64,000 nucleotides of DNA from contig NZ_CAJRAU010000001.1 of the NCBI RefSeq assembly GCF_907165045.1, positions 1,364,001 to 1,428,000 on the forward strand, read 5' to 3'. The notes under the pieces were generated by a model that saw only the letters and a list, made by a program, of their open reading frames with translations, had not been told where the DNA came from and searched no databases. How positions within the stretch are numbered: position 1 is the first letter of the stretch; each line of letters begins with the position of its first letter. Below are positions 44,592-53,612 of this stretch, piece by piece. Origin of the DNA: Dyadobacter linearis. Its GTDB lineage: Bacteria; Bacteroidota; Bacteroidia; Cytophagales; Spirosomataceae. The position numbers and the translations under genes are program-made.

Positions 44592-45887
44592 ATGAACTCA
44601 ACTGAAATACAAGCTATAAAGAACCGTTTCGGGATCATCGGAACTGCCCCCGGCCTCAACCACGCGATCAATGTGGCAGTGCAGGTAGCGGCAACGGACC
44701 TTACCGTGCTGATTACCGGCGAAAGCGGAAGTGGAAAGGAGTCATTTTCAAAAATCATACATAGTCTGAGCTCGCGCAAACACGGTCCGTTTATCGCGAT
44801 CAACTGCGGGGCTATTCCCGAAGGAACGATCGATTCAGAGCTGTTCGGGCACGAAAAAGGTGCATTTACGGGCGCTCTCGATGCCAGAAAAGGCTATTTT
44901 GAAACCACCAATTCAGGTACCATTTTTCTCGATGAAGTAGGTGAAATGCCGATCGGGACGCAATCCAGGCTCCTCAGGGTTTTGGAAAATGGTGAATATA
45001 TCCGGGTAGGTTCTTCAAAAGTGTTAAAAACGAATGTACGTGTGGTTGCTGCCACGAACGTGAATCTCCTCGACGCTGTAAATCATGGAAAATTTAGAGA
45101 AGATTTATATTACCGGTTAAATACAGTACCTATTTACGTACCGCCGCTGCGCGATCGTGGAGAAGATATCTTGCTGCTTTTCAGGAAGTTTACCAATGAT
45201 TTTTCTGAGAGATACCGGACAAAGCCTGTGCGCCTCGACGGAGATTCGAAGGATGTATTGCTTCAATATGCATTTCCCGGAAATATCAGGCAACTGAAAA
45301 ATATCGCCGAGCAGATCACCATTCTGGAAACGGATAAAGAGTTGCCGATCAGTGTTGACACCTTGAACCACTACCTTAATCCTGTGCAGCCGGCCAGCCG
45401 CAAAGCGTTGGTCACATTGCGCAACGGAGAAGATTCTGCAAGCTCATTTTCAGAAAGGGAGTTACTGTATAAAGTGCTTTTCGACATGCGGCGGGATATG
45501 ACCGAATTGAAAAAACTGGTCAGAAATGTGCTTGAAAATGAAAAATACGGCGGAGATATATTGAAGGACCACCAGGAACTATTCAGCTCGATCAATAACG
45601 CCGAACCGCCGATGAATAACCCGACGATCGAACCTTCGCGGTTGCTATCGCCCCCGCCTTCGAGAATGGTGGATCTGGACAGATATTCAGACGAACGAAG
45701 TGAAATTGAAGATGTGGTGCACGTTTCGGCCGAGGAAGAATCGCTTTCACTGGAAGACAAAGAGAAAGAAATGATCATTAAGGCTTTGCGTAAAAATAAT
45801 AACAAACGAAAGTATGCTGCGAATGCATTGGGCATTTCCGAAAGGACGTTATACAGAAAAATCAAGCAGTATGATATTGAAGAATAA
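44592..45887 (+). CDS. Sigma-54-dependent transcriptional activator without receiver domain
   Basis: 431 residues. The AAA+ sigma-54 interaction domain starts almost at the N-terminus: Walker A GESGSGKE at 43-50, the GAFTGA loop at 90-95 and Walker B TIFLDEVGE at 109-117. The middle is a helical, low-conservation linker (about 245-385). The C-terminal Fis-type helix-turn-helix is KYAANALGISERTLYRKIKQY (about 406-426). It lacks an N-terminal receiver, GAF or PAS sensor, so its control must be by level or partner. The intact GAFTGA loop implies sigma-54 use. The lptE frame overlaps its 3' end by 17 nt. Confidence 0.94.
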   Translation: MNSTEIQAIKNRFGIIGTAPGLNHAINVAVQVAATDLTVLITGESGSGKESFSKIIHSLSSRKHGPFIAINCGAIPEGTIDSELFGHEKGAFTGALDARKGYFETTNSGTIFLDEVGEMPIGTQSRLLRVLENGEYIRVGSSKVLKTNVRVVAATNVNLLDAVNHGKFREDLYYRLNTVPIYVPPLRDRGEDILLLFRKFTNDFSERYRTKPVRLDGDSKDVLLQYAFPGNIRQLKNIAEQITILETDKELPISVDTLNHYLNPVQPASRKALVTLRNGEDSASSFSERELLYKVLFDMRRDMTELKKLVRNVLENEKYGGDILKDHQELFSSINNAEPPMNNPTIEPSRLLSPPPSRMVDLDRYSDERSEIEDVVHVSAEEESLSLEDKEKEMIIKALRKNNNKRKYAANALGISERTLYRKIKQYDIEE

Positions 45888-46431
45888 AGTGGCTAAATGG
45901 GCTGATTATTTGAGTGACGTGCGTTTTAAGAAGTTTCTGATCGTTTTGCTGGTATTGCACAGCCCGTTTTTTCTGTCAGGATGTGGCGTATATTCCTTTA
46001 CAGGCACCAACCTTTCCCCGGATATCAAGACTTTCAGTGTGCTGAACTTTACCATGGGAACTGCGGGCGGGCCTTCGGATCTGCCGCAACGTTTGACGGA
46101 AGACCTGAAAGAATATTTTCAACGCAATACAAGTTTGACAAGTCAGCCGGGTGGCGGTGACCTGGTGCTCGAAGGTTCTGTCACAGGCTATGATGTATTA
46201 CCTGCTGCCCCTACCGCGAATGACCAGGCCGGACTTAACAGGCTGAATGTGACGATACAGGTTCGCTACACAAATGCAAAAGACGAAACCAAGAATTTTG
46301 ACCAGTCTTTTACTTACTATGCGGATTTCCCTCAGGATCAAACACTGAACCAGAATGAAGCGCGTCTTTTACCTACAATCCGTGAAAACCTGGTGCAGCA
46401 GATTTTCAATAAATCAGCCGCCGACTGGTAG
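45871..46431 (+). CDS. lptE: LptE-family LPS assembly lipoprotein
   Basis: 186 residues from the ATG at 45871, which overlaps the end of the sigma-54 activator gene; an earlier in-frame ATG lies inside that gene and is unlikely. There is a short basic N-terminus, then the hydrophobic FLIVLLVLHSPFFLSGCGVYSF with a lipobox (LSGC). The body, SFTGTNLSPDIKTFSVLNF and RLTEDLKEYFQRNTSLT, is characteristic of Bacteroidota LptE. It plugs the LptD channel that inserts LPS in the outer membrane. LptD is not in the window. Confidence 0.88.
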   Translation: MILKNKVAKWADYLSDVRFKKFLIVLLVLHSPFFLSGCGVYSFTGTNLSPDIKTFSVLNFTMGTAGGPSDLPQRLTEDLKEYFQRNTSLTSQPGGGDLVLEGSVTGYDVLPAAPTANDQAGLNRLNVTIQVRYTNAKDETKNFDQSFTYYADFPQDQTLNQNEARLLPTIRENLVQQIFNKSAADW

Positions 46432-46485
46432 TTGACCGCCGATTTTACTTAATTTCATCGCTTGAATCTAACTGAATAGCCGGGT

Positions 46486-47136
46486 ATGGCAATTATTGAA
46501 AAGGAATCCTTCAACCGGCTTGTAAAACAACCTGCGCTTACGGGAAGTGAACTGATCGACGAACTTGAAGCTACGATCAAGACATTTCCTTACTTCCAGA
46601 TCGCGCATTCACTGCTTGCAAAAGCGTCGGTAGGATCCGAAAAACTGGATGAAACCCGACCGAGAGCGGCGGTTTATGCATTAAGCAGAATTGCTCTTCA
46701 GCAATTGATTGAAAATAACACAGATCGCATTGAAACTGTTGCCGAAACGGCAGAAACAGAGCCGGTTGCGGAAACCATCGAGCCGCAGAACGGCGAAGAT
46801 ATCCTGATCAGCGACGTGGATCAGCAGGTTACCACACTCGCCTCCCAGAAGTCGGAAGAACAAAAGCGGCAGCAGCTGATCATTCAGGGTTTTATGAAGA
46901 AAAACCCAAGGATCAACCGCCAGGACAACAACCTTGATCCGGTGGAGGTTGATCTGACTGGGCGGGTCGCCGAATCGTGGGAAGGAAGTATTGAGACCGA
47001 AGCATTTGCGAAAATTTTAGTCCGCCAGGGCAAAATCGAGAAAGCAATCGATATCTATCAGAAAATGATCTTGAAAAAACCGGAAAAAAGGAATTACTTT
47101 GCGAAAAAATTAAGCGAATTATATCACGCAAACTGA
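46486..47136 (+). CDS. Conserved Bacteroidota protein with C-terminal TPR-like repeat
   Basis: 216 residues, soluble, without a signal peptide. The N-terminal part (about 1-85) is helical: LIDELEATIKTFPYFQIAHSLL. A Glu/Thr-rich acidic linker spans about 85-120. The C-terminal ~40 residues (AKILVRQGKIEKAIDIYQKMI and the following helix) read as one tetratricopeptide-like repeat. No enzymatic motif is seen. It lies between lptE and secG on the same strand, so it may belong to the envelope-related operon. The function is unknown. Confidence 0.75.
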   Translation: MAIIEKESFNRLVKQPALTGSELIDELEATIKTFPYFQIAHSLLAKASVGSEKLDETRPRAAVYALSRIALQQLIENNTDRIETVAETAETEPVAETIEPQNGEDILISDVDQQVTTLASQKSEEQKRQQLIIQGFMKKNPRINRQDNNLDPVEVDLTGRVAESWEGSIETEAFAKILVRQGKIEKAIDIYQKMILKKPEKRNYFAKKLSELYHAN

Positions 47137-47215
47137 GTTAATAAGGAGCGAATGAACCATTAATCAATTTGCACCTTCAATCATTCAGTCATTCAATCAT
47201 TAATTAATATAAAGC

Positions 47216-47602
47216 ATGTATTTGGGTTTGATTATTCTCGTGGCGATCGTCGCAGTTTTATTGATTCTGGTAGTATTGGTTCAAAACTCAAAAGGCGGCG
47301 GACTTTCAAGTGAGTTTGCCGGTGCTGGTACTACTCAGATGTTCGGTGTAAAGAAAACGACCGATTTATTGGAGCAAATCACCTGGGGACTTGCAAGCAC
47401 TATTATCCTGATCTCGCTGGCTTCTTATATTATGGTAGGAGGCGACGACAATGGAGGCGGCATTAAAAGTGTCAATGTAGACAGAGCACAAAATGCAGTG
47501 GTACCTGGCGGCAACATTGCTCCGGCACCTGCACCTGCTGCTGGTCAGCAAGCGGCTCCTGCGGCAACTACGCCAGCTGCCCCTGCGGATACTACGAAGT
47601 AA
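47216..47602 (+). CDS. secG: Preprotein translocase subunit SecG
   Basis: 128 residues. Two transmembrane helices (about 1-20 and 55-75) flank the conserved loop NSKGGGLSSEFAGAGTTQMF, diagnostic of SecG. The C-terminal ~35 residues form an Ala/Pro-rich tail (PAPAPAAGQQAAPAATTP), longer than in E. coli SecG and common in Bacteroidota. It assists SecYE in protein export. It ends the same-strand run that starts at miaB and is followed by a 17-bp perfect-stem terminator. Confidence 0.95.
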   Translation: MYLGLIILVAIVAVLLILVVLVQNSKGGGLSSEFAGAGTTQMFGVKKTTDLLEQITWGLASTIILISLASYIMVGGDDNGGGIKSVNVDRAQNAVVPGGNIAPAPAPAAGQQAAPAATTPAAPADTTK

Positions 47603-47615
47603 GAGATACTTAGTT

Positions 47616-47653
47616 AAAAAATAGGTCACAATTTACATTGTGACCTATTTTTT
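47616..47653. terminator. Bidirectional terminator between secG and the convergent gene
   Basis: A perfect 17-bp stem (AAAAAATAGGTCACAAT and its complement) with a TTAC loop, A-rich on one side and T-rich on the other. It therefore works for both convergent genes. Confidence 0.92.
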
Positions 47654-47671
47654 ATGTGCATTGCTGCCGGA

Positions 47672-48379
47672 TCAGGCGATATTGATTTCTTTCAAAACCA
47701 GCTTCTTAGCAACCGGAAGCAAGGTTTCGTGCAGCGGATAATCGTATTTGGATTCAATAATGTAGGTAGCAGGATTGGGAAGCGACTTGTCCTTTTTGGT
47801 AAGATCGACCTTGATCTGCGACACTGTGTAACCCAATCCGATCCGTATAGTTTCCAGAAACCTGGTATTCAATATCCGCTCCTTCATTTCATCAAACAAA
47901 GCAACCTGATATTGGAATACACTCACCAGAGGCTGGAAAGCGTGCAAAAATAGCAGGTAACCCTCTTGCAAGCGCAAAGGCACGATGCCCACAGGCGAGA
48001 TCGTCAGATTTTCCGCGACTTCCGTAAAACGCTCGGTACCCTGACCGATGGATTTCTCAAACCTGGGGATTGCAAAGTCAAGTATGTAGTTCAGCTCTTC
48101 CATATACGGATCGTCCTGGTGCGTTTCCTCGTATTGTAGCTGCCAGCTTTGCAGGTCGATGCCCGTCAGGTTTTTCGGGAAAGAGGTTTTGATCTGCCTT
48201 TTATTAGCCCGAATATCATTACAAATACCAAAATGAACGCGCAGCTCGGGCAGGTGCGGGTGCAGGCGATGGAGGTCGAACTCCTTATTAATATGCTGCA
48301 AATACGCCATCAATACATACTTTTTGTATTCAAAATCAAAAACTCCCTCGGTCAGCCAGTCTCTTTGCAGATTTGTCAT
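47672..48379 (-). CDS. Conserved protein of unknown function
   Basis: 235 residues without signal peptide or membrane helix. The N-terminus WLTEGVFDFEYKKYVLMAYL suggests a family in which the protein is named from its own N-terminal helices. The middle (YMEELNYILDFAIPRFEKSI) is helical, and the C-terminal half is mixed alpha/beta. I see no catalytic motif. It is a complete, single gene between secG and groES, transcribed towards secG. Homologues probably exist in related Cytophagales, but the function is not inferable. Confidence 0.8.
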   Translation of the reverse strand: MTNLQRDWLTEGVFDFEYKKYVLMAYLQHINKEFDLHRLHPHLPELRVHFGICNDIRANKRQIKTSFPKNLTGIDLQSWQLQYEETHQDDPYMEELNYILDFAIPRFEKSIGQGTERFTEVAENLTISPVGIVPLRLQEGYLLFLHAFQPLVSVFQYQVALFDEMKERILNTRFLETIRIGLGYTVSQIKVDLTKKDKSLPNPATYIIESKYDYPLHETLLPVAKKLVLKEINIA

Positions 48380-48498
48380 AAGATTCTAAAATTGATGCCG
48401 ATAAAATTTAGTCATTTTGAAAACGCGAAGCAATTTTTTTAATGTACTGACAACTGAATAGCATTATAATCATATTGCCGCGGGGTTAGGTACAAATT

Positions 48499-48550
48499 TG
48501 TCACACTGCCCGGAAAAAATGTCAGAGCCCGGTCTGCTGGCATAGATTGT
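48499..48550 (+). promoter_or_regulatory. groES upstream region with TGTCA direct repeats
   Basis: TGTCA at 48499-48503 and at 48520-48524 lie 21 bp (two turns) apart. A -7-like box TAGATTGT (48543-48550) follows 18 nt after the second. No CIRCE inverted repeat (TTAGCACTC-N9-GAGTGCTAA) is present. Confidence 0.4.
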
Positions 48551-48609
48551 GCTTACTGGTTACCAGTCAAGACAATTACTGACAATCAAAAAACAAACGT
48601 TTAATATTT

Positions 48610-48906
48610 ATGTCAACTTTAGCAGAAATACAAGTGAACGTACAACCTCTGGCTGACCGTGTTCTTGTAGAACCAGCCCCAGCCGAAGAAAAAACTGCAT
48701 TTGGTATCATTATCCCTGATACTGCAAAAGAAAAGCCACAACGCGGAACAGTAGTTGCCGTTGGCCCAGGTAAAAAGGATGAGCCACTTACTGTGAAAGT
48801 AGGCGATACTGTATTGTATGGAAAGTATTCAGGTACCGAGTTAGCATATGAAGGAAAAGATATCCTGATTATGCGCGAATCAGACATTTACGCCATTATT
48901 GGTTAA
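48610..48906 (+). CDS. groES: Co-chaperonin GroES
   Basis: 98 residues with the GroES signature: [20 protein letters not shown] at the N-terminus, the mobile loop [22 protein letters not shown] and the final [11 protein letters not shown] region. It caps the GroEL folding chamber. It lies 60 bp before groEL in the standard order. The start is secure, since the N-terminal extension is only a few residues longer than in E. coli. Confidence 0.97.
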   Translation: MSTLAEIQVNVQPLADRVLVEPAPAEEKTAFGIIIPDTAKEKPQRGTVVAVGPGKKDEPLTVKVGDTVLYGKYSGTELAYEGKDILIMRESDIYAIIG

Positions 48907-48966
48907 TTGTCTGACAATTATTTTTCATTAAGTTTCTCTTAAAGTTATTTCAAATTATTAACTGTT

Positions 48967-50598
48967 ATGTCTAAGAAAATATTTTTTGACACAGAAGCAC
49001 GCGACAAGATCAAGAAGGGCGTGGATACATTGGCTGACGCCGTGAAAGTTACATTGGGACCCCGCGGTCGTAACGTTGTAATTGATAAAAAATTCGGTTC
49101 TCCAAGCATCACCAAAGATGGTGTTACTGTTGCAAAAGAAATTGACCTGAAAGATCCTATCGAAAACATGGGAGCTCAGTTGGTGAAAGAAGTTGCTTCT
49201 AAAACTGCTGACTCTGCGGGTGACGGTACTACCACTGCAACTGTTCTGGCACAGGCGATCTACTCGATCGGTGTTAAAAACGTAGCGGCTGGCGCTAACC
49301 CAATGGATTTGAAACGTGGTATTGACAAAGCTGTTCATATCATTGTTAAAGATCTTGAAGCACAGAAAAAACCTATTACAACTTCAAAAGAAATCGCTCA
49401 GGTTGCTACAATCTCAGCAAATCATGACGAAGAGATCGGTCAAATGATCGCTGAGGCGATGGAGAAAGTGGGTAAAGAAGGTGTGATCACTGTGGAAGAA
49501 GCTCGTGGTACTGAAACGGAAGTTAAAACCGTAGAAGGTATGCAGTTCGACCGTGGTTACCTGTCTCCATACTTCGTAACTAACACGGAGAAAATGGAAG
49601 CTGATTTGGAGCGTCCATATATCCTGATCTCTGAGAAAAAAGTTTCTTCCATGAAAGAGCTTCTTCCTGTTTTGGAAGCAGTAGCTCAAACTGGCCGTCC
49701 TTTGCTTATTTTGGCAGAAGATGTTGACGGAGAAGCACTTGCTACACTGGTAGTAAATAAAATCCGCGGTGCATTGAAAGTAGCTGCTGTTAAAGCGCCT
49801 GGTTTCGGTGACCGTCGTAAAGCAATGCTTGAAGATATCGCAGTAATCACTGGCGGACAGGTTATCAGCGAAGAACGCGGTTTCAAATTGGAAAACGTTA
49901 CTTTGGATTACCTGGGTACTTGCGAAAAAGCGATTATTGATAAAGACAACACAACTTTGGTAAATGGTGCAGGTAACTCTGAAGATATTCAGGGCCGCGT
50001 AAACCAGATCAAAGCGCAGATCGAAAATACCACTTCGGATTACGATCGTGAAAAACTTCAGGAACGTCTGGCTAAATTGTCAGGTGGTGTGGCTATCCTT
50101 TATATCGGAGCTGCAACTGAGGTTGAAATGAAAGAGAAAAAAGACCGCGTTGACGATGCATTGCACGCAACCCGTGCTGCCGTTGAAGAAGGAATCGTTG
50201 CTGGTGGTGGTGTAGCTTACATCCGTGCTACTGCTGCGCTGGAGGGCGTTGAAGGTTCTAATGAAGACGAAAAAACCGGTATCAATATCATCCGTGTTGC
50301 TTTGGAAGCTCCTTTGAGAACAATCGTTTCTAACTCAGGTCAGGAACCTTCGGTTGTTGTTCAGAAAGTGAAAGAAGGAACCGGCGCTTACGGTTACAAT
50401 GCGAAAGACAATGTATATACAGACCTTTTGGAAGCTGGTATCATTGATCCTAAGAAAGTATCCCGTTTGGCTCTTGAAAACGCAGCATCTATCGCAGGCT
50501 TGTTGTTGACAACAGAATGTGTAATTGCTGACGAGCCAGAAGAAGCTCCTGCAGGTGGCGGTCACGGCCACGGCGGCGGAATGGGCGGAATGATGTAA
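48967..50598 (+). CDS. groEL: Chaperonin GroEL
   Basis: 543 residues, the normal length. Conserved segments are [20 protein letters not shown], the ATP-binding [10 protein letters not shown], the apical RGYLSPYF, and the C-terminal GGM-rich tail ([14 protein letters not shown]). The tail contains extra histidines, as in many Bacteroidota. It folds proteins in the cytosol with GroES. Codon use is strongly biased to GGT, GCT, CGT and AAC, a mark of high expression. A strong terminator follows. Confidence 0.98.
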   Translation: MSKKIFFDTEARDKIKKGVDTLADAVKVTLGPRGRNVVIDKKFGSPSITKDGVTVAKEIDLKDPIENMGAQLVKEVASKTADSAGDGTTTATVLAQAIYSIGVKNVAAGANPMDLKRGIDKAVHIIVKDLEAQKKPITTSKEIAQVATISANHDEEIGQMIAEAMEKVGKEGVITVEEARGTETEVKTVEGMQFDRGYLSPYFVTNTEKMEADLERPYILISEKKVSSMKELLPVLEAVAQTGRPLLILAEDVDGEALATLVVNKIRGALKVAAVKAPGFGDRRKAMLEDIAVITGGQVISEERGFKLENVTLDYLGTCEKAIIDKDNTTLVNGAGNSEDIQGRVNQIKAQIENTTSDYDREKLQERLAKLSGGVAILYIGAATEVEMKEKKDRVDDALHATRAAVEEGIVAGGGVAYIRATAALEGVEGSNEDEKTGINIIRVALEAPLRTIVSNSGQEPSVVVQKVKEGTGAYGYNAKDNVYTDLLEAGIIDPKKVSRLALENAASIAGLLLTTECVIADEPEEAPAGGGHGHGGGMGGMM

Positions 50599-50624
50599 TT
50601 TCAAAAGCATTCTTGCTAATAAAG

Positions 50625-50656
50625 AAAAACCGTCGGGATCGCCCGGCGGTTTTTTT
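50625..50656 (+). terminator. Rho-independent terminator of groESL
   Basis: An 8-bp GC-rich stem (CCGTCGGG/CCCGGCGG, one G-T pair) with an ATCG loop is flanked by an A-run and a T7 run. Confidence 0.92.
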
Positions 50657-50796
50657 ACTTTCAACCAGAAAAATTAAAATATCCGCTTAAAACTTCAAAC
50701 GGCTATTTACTTACACAACGTTATGAAAAACTTCTTCCTTTAGACGTAAGCCCATCGGTTCGGTCACATATTTGTGTAAAAATATTTTTTGTGAGA

Positions 50797-51459
50797 TTAA
50801 GAAAGCATTTTCCCGTCCTGCATGATCAGCCGGCGGTCGGCCATGCCGGCGAGCTCTTCGTTGTGGGTGACGATGATGAAAGTCTGCCCGATATCATTGC
50901 GCAACTTAAAAAATAGCTGGTGTAGGTCGAGCGCAGTATGCGAATCCAGATTACCGCTGGGCTCGTCGGCCAGCACGATTGCGGGCTTATTCAGCAAGGC
51001 GCGCGCCACTGCAACACGCTGTTGCTCCCCGCCCGAAAGCTGCGAAGGCAAATGGTCCATTCGACCCGCAAGACCCAGCAGATCAAGCAATTCCTTCCCT
51101 CTCTGAAGAATATCCTTTTCGCTGATCTGCCCATTTATATAGCCCGGCATACACACGTTTTCGAGCGCGGTAAACTCAGCCAGCAGGTTATGAAACTGGA
51201 AAATAAAACCGATTTTCTCGTTCCTGAACCGGGCCAGGTCTTTGTCTTTTTGACCAAAAACATTGACACCGTCGATAAATACCTGCCCTTCTTCCGGTCT
51301 GTCCAAAGTGCCCAGGATATGCAGAAACGTACTTTTTCCGGCACCGGAAGGACCCACGATCGCCACGATCTCTCCCCTCTTCACTTCCAGATCAATTCCC
51401 TTCAAAACCTGTAAAGAACCATAAGTACGCCTGATCCCGTTTGCCTGAAGTAAATTCAT
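50797..51459 (-). CDS. LolD-like ABC transporter ATP-binding protein
   Basis: 220 residues from the ATG at 51459; the frame is open to 51570, but the upstream part would overlap sucC and is not conserved. It has Walker A GPSGAGKST, the Q-loop FQFHNLLAEFTALENV, the signature LSGGEQQRVAVARAL, Walker B IVLADEPSG and the H-loop VTHNEEL. It is in the LolD/MacB-FtsE group, so it probably energises lipoprotein release or a similar FtsX-type permease. That permease (LolC/E-like) is not adjacent. It is divergent from sucC. Confidence 0.92.
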   Translation of the reverse strand: MNLLQANGIRRTYGSLQVLKGIDLEVKRGEIVAIVGPSGAGKSTFLHILGTLDRPEEGQVFIDGVNVFGQKDKDLARFRNEKIGFIFQFHNLLAEFTALENVCMPGYINGQISEKDILQRGKELLDLLGLAGRMDHLPSQLSGGEQQRVAVARALLNKPAIVLADEPSGNLDSHTALDLHQLFFKLRNDIGQTFIIVTHNEELAGMADRRLIMQDGKMLS

Positions 51460-51549
51460 GATCTGATTGAAGATAATTGGACGTATTCCTTCGCCCGTTT
51501 TGATTAATTCCTTAATTTGCCGTGAAAATACCAATTTACTTTTATACTC

Positions 51550-52773
51550 ATGAATATTCACGAATATCAAGGCAAAAGCGTTCTTAAAAAATACGGTGTG
51601 CGTATTCAGGAAGGCCTTGTAGCCGACACTCCTGATAAGGCAGTGGAAGTAGCTCGCGAGCTAAGCCAGCAAACGGGCACCAAATGGTATGTTGTAAAAT
51701 CCCAAATTCATGCCGGTGGCCGCGGAAAAGGCCGCATCGTTGGTACCGAACAACGTGGCGTGGCGCTTGCCAAATCAGTAGAAGATGTAAGGACTATCTC
51801 CAACAATATTCTGGGTAAAGTATTGGTGACCCACCAGACTGGTCCCGAGGGAAAACGAGTAAACAAAGTACTTATCGCCGAAGACGTTTACTATCCAGGC
51901 GCCAGCGAGCCGAAAGAATACTATCTATCGATCCTTCTGGATCGCGGCAGAAACTGTAACGTGATCATGGCCAGCACCGAAGGCGGTATGGACATTGAAG
52001 AAGTTGCAGAGCATACTCCTGAAAAAATCATGAAGGAATGGATCGATCCAAAAGTTGGATTGCAGCCGTTTCAGGCACGTAAAGTAGCTTTCGCTCTTGG
52101 ATTGGAAGGCGATGCTTTCAAAGAAATGGTGAAATTCATCACTTCTCTTTACAAAGCTTATATAGAAAGTGATTCTGCGATGTTCGAAATCAACCCGGTT
52201 TTGAAAACATCTGACAATAAGATATTAGCAGTTGATGCAAAGGTTGATCTGGACGATAACGCACTGTACCGTCACCCCGAGCTGGCTGAAATGCGCGATA
52301 CCAACGAAGAAGATCCTTTGGAGGTAGAAGCAGGTGCAAACAACCTGAACTACGTGAAACTGGACGGAAACGTAGGTTGTATGGTAAATGGCGCCGGGCT
52401 TGCAATGGCAACAATGGACCTTATCAAGCTTTCTGGCGGTGAGCCCGCTAACTTCCTTGATGTTGGGGGTGGCGCGAACGCACGTACTGTTGAAGCTGGT
52501 TTCCGTATTATTCTCAAAGACCCGAACGTAAAAGCGATTCTGATCAACATCTTTGGTGGTATCGTACGGTGCGACCGCGTGGCTGCCGGAGTTGTGGAAG
52601 CTTACAAAGCGATCGGCGAAATTCCTGTACCTATTATCGTTCGTCTGCAAGGAACGAATGCAGAAGAAGGCGCACGGATTATCAACGAATCTGGTCTGAA
52701 AGTGCAGTCTGCAATCGAATTCAAAGAAGCCGCAGCGAAAGTTTCAGAAGTTTTGGCCGAGCTGGGCGTTTAA
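51550..52773 (+). CDS. sucC: Succinyl-CoA ligase (ADP-forming) subunit beta
   Basis: 407 residues. The N-terminal ATP-grasp domain begins [19 protein letters not shown] and continues with [13 protein letters not shown]. The C-terminal ligase/CoA-binding domain has [18 protein letters not shown] and [15 protein letters not shown]. It catalyses the TCA-cycle step from succinyl-CoA to succinate with ATP formation, together with SucD. sucD is not in this window: the gene stands alone and ends at a strong terminator. Confidence 0.97.
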   Translation: MNIHEYQGKSVLKKYGVRIQEGLVADTPDKAVEVARELSQQTGTKWYVVKSQIHAGGRGKGRIVGTEQRGVALAKSVEDVRTISNNILGKVLVTHQTGPEGKRVNKVLIAEDVYYPGASEPKEYYLSILLDRGRNCNVIMASTEGGMDIEEVAEHTPEKIMKEWIDPKVGLQPFQARKVAFALGLEGDAFKEMVKFITSLYKAYIESDSAMFEINPVLKTSDNKILAVDAKVDLDDNALYRHPELAEMRDTNEEDPLEVEAGANNLNYVKLDGNVGCMVNGAGLAMATMDLIKLSGGEPANFLDVGGGANARTVEAGFRIILKDPNVKAILINIFGGIVRCDRVAAGVVEAYKAIGEIPVPIIVRLQGTNAEEGARIINESGLKVQSAIEFKEAAAKVSEVLAELGV

Positions 52774-52793
52774 GATAAGATTTAGATAAACAT

Positions 52794-52833
52794 CAATAGC
52801 CGGGGATATCTGTCCTCGGCTATTGTTTTTTTT
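52794..52833 (+). terminator. Rho-independent terminator of sucC
   Basis: A 13-bp stem (CAATAGCCGGGGA and TCCTCGGCTATTG, one G-T pair) with a 6-nt loop and a T8 run, 20 bp after the sucC stop. Confidence 0.92.
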
Positions 52834-52896
52834 AGGGCGATAATATCATGCCTTTTTTGTTATCTTACAGTCGACTATCATTTATATCATAATTAA

Positions 52897-53301
52897 ATGG
52901 AGCAGAATTTCGACCGGGATAAGCAACTGAATTATTGGATTGAAAGTTCAGACGACGACTTTGAAACAATGCAGGTTCTTTTCTTAAATAGAAAGTATAG
53001 CTGGAGTCTTTTTCTCGGACATTTAATGATCGAAAAACTGCTTAAGGGTCTGTTTGTGAAAATCAATAATGAACATCCTCCATTCACTCATAATTTACTT
53101 CGACTGGCGGACAAATGTAATCTGGCTTTGACTGATGATCAGAAATTGTTTCTAGTCTCGGTTACTGCATTCAATATCAATGGTAGATATGATGATTATA
53201 AATTGAGTTTTCAGAAAACCTGTACATTGGAATTCACTGGTAAATGGGTAGATGAACTTCAAAAAAATAGGATATGGATCAAGGAATTAATCGAAAAATA
53301 G
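52897..53301 (+). CDS. HEPN-domain protein, partner of the MNT nucleotidyltransferase
   Basis: 134 residues, all-helical. The pattern YSWSLFLGHLMIEKLLKGLF, then HPPFTHNLLRLADKC and FNINGRYDDYK, fits the COG2250-type HEPN family. HEPN toxins of the HepT (DUF86) type carry an R-x4-6-H RNase motif; I do not find that here, so RNase activity is doubtful. It overlaps the next gene by 28 nt, the usual HEPN/MNT arrangement. Confidence 0.85.
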   Translation: MEQNFDRDKQLNYWIESSDDDFETMQVLFLNRKYSWSLFLGHLMIEKLLKGLFVKINNEHPPFTHNLLRLADKCNLALTDDQKLFLVSVTAFNINGRYDDYKLSFQKTCTLEFTGKWVDELQKNRIWIKELIEK

Positions 53302-53597
53302 AAGATTATATAGCTGCTGTGGCAAAAAAACTTCCGGGTTTGGTCAGTGCTTATCTCTTCGGATCGTATTCAACAGGAAATGATAGAACAGAAAGTGATA
53401 TAGACATTGCTTTGATCCTTAATCACCTACCCGATCAGGAACGATTCAATATTCAGGTTCAGCTTATGATGCTAGCCTCACAATTTGATACTCGTATCGA
53501 ACCACATCCAATATCATCGCAAGAACTGAATTCCGCTGCCAGTTCATTTGCAGCAGAAATTAAAAAATCCGGGATAGAATATAAGGTGAGAGCATAA
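53274..53597 (+). CDS. MNT-type minimal nucleotidyltransferase
   Basis: 107 residues. The polymerase-beta-like motif G30-S31-x10-Asp42-x-Asp44 (GSYSTGNDRTESDIDIAL) is complete. A third acidic residue is probably Glu/Asp in FDTRIEPHP. Such proteins act as antitoxins in HEPN/MNT modules, and in some cases they AMPylate the HEPN partner. The start is within the HEPN gene (28-nt overlap), so translation is probably coupled. Confidence 0.9.
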   Translation: MDQGINRKIEDYIAAVAKKLPGLVSAYLFGSYSTGNDRTESDIDIALILNHLPDQERFNIQVQLMMLASQFDTRIEPHPISSQELNSAASSFAAEIKKSGIEYKVRA

Positions 53598-53612
53598 AGT
53601 ATCTTTTGTTTT

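Noticed and set aside
45814..45870. Longer N-terminus for the LptE protein
   Set aside because: It would lie within the sigma-54 activator's helix-turn-helix coding sequence; the ATG at 45871 already includes the full lipoprotein signal.
51460..51570. Longer N-terminus for the LolD-like ATPase
   Set aside because: The extra 37 residues precede the conserved start (MNLLQANGIRRTYG) and would overlap the start of the divergent sucC gene.
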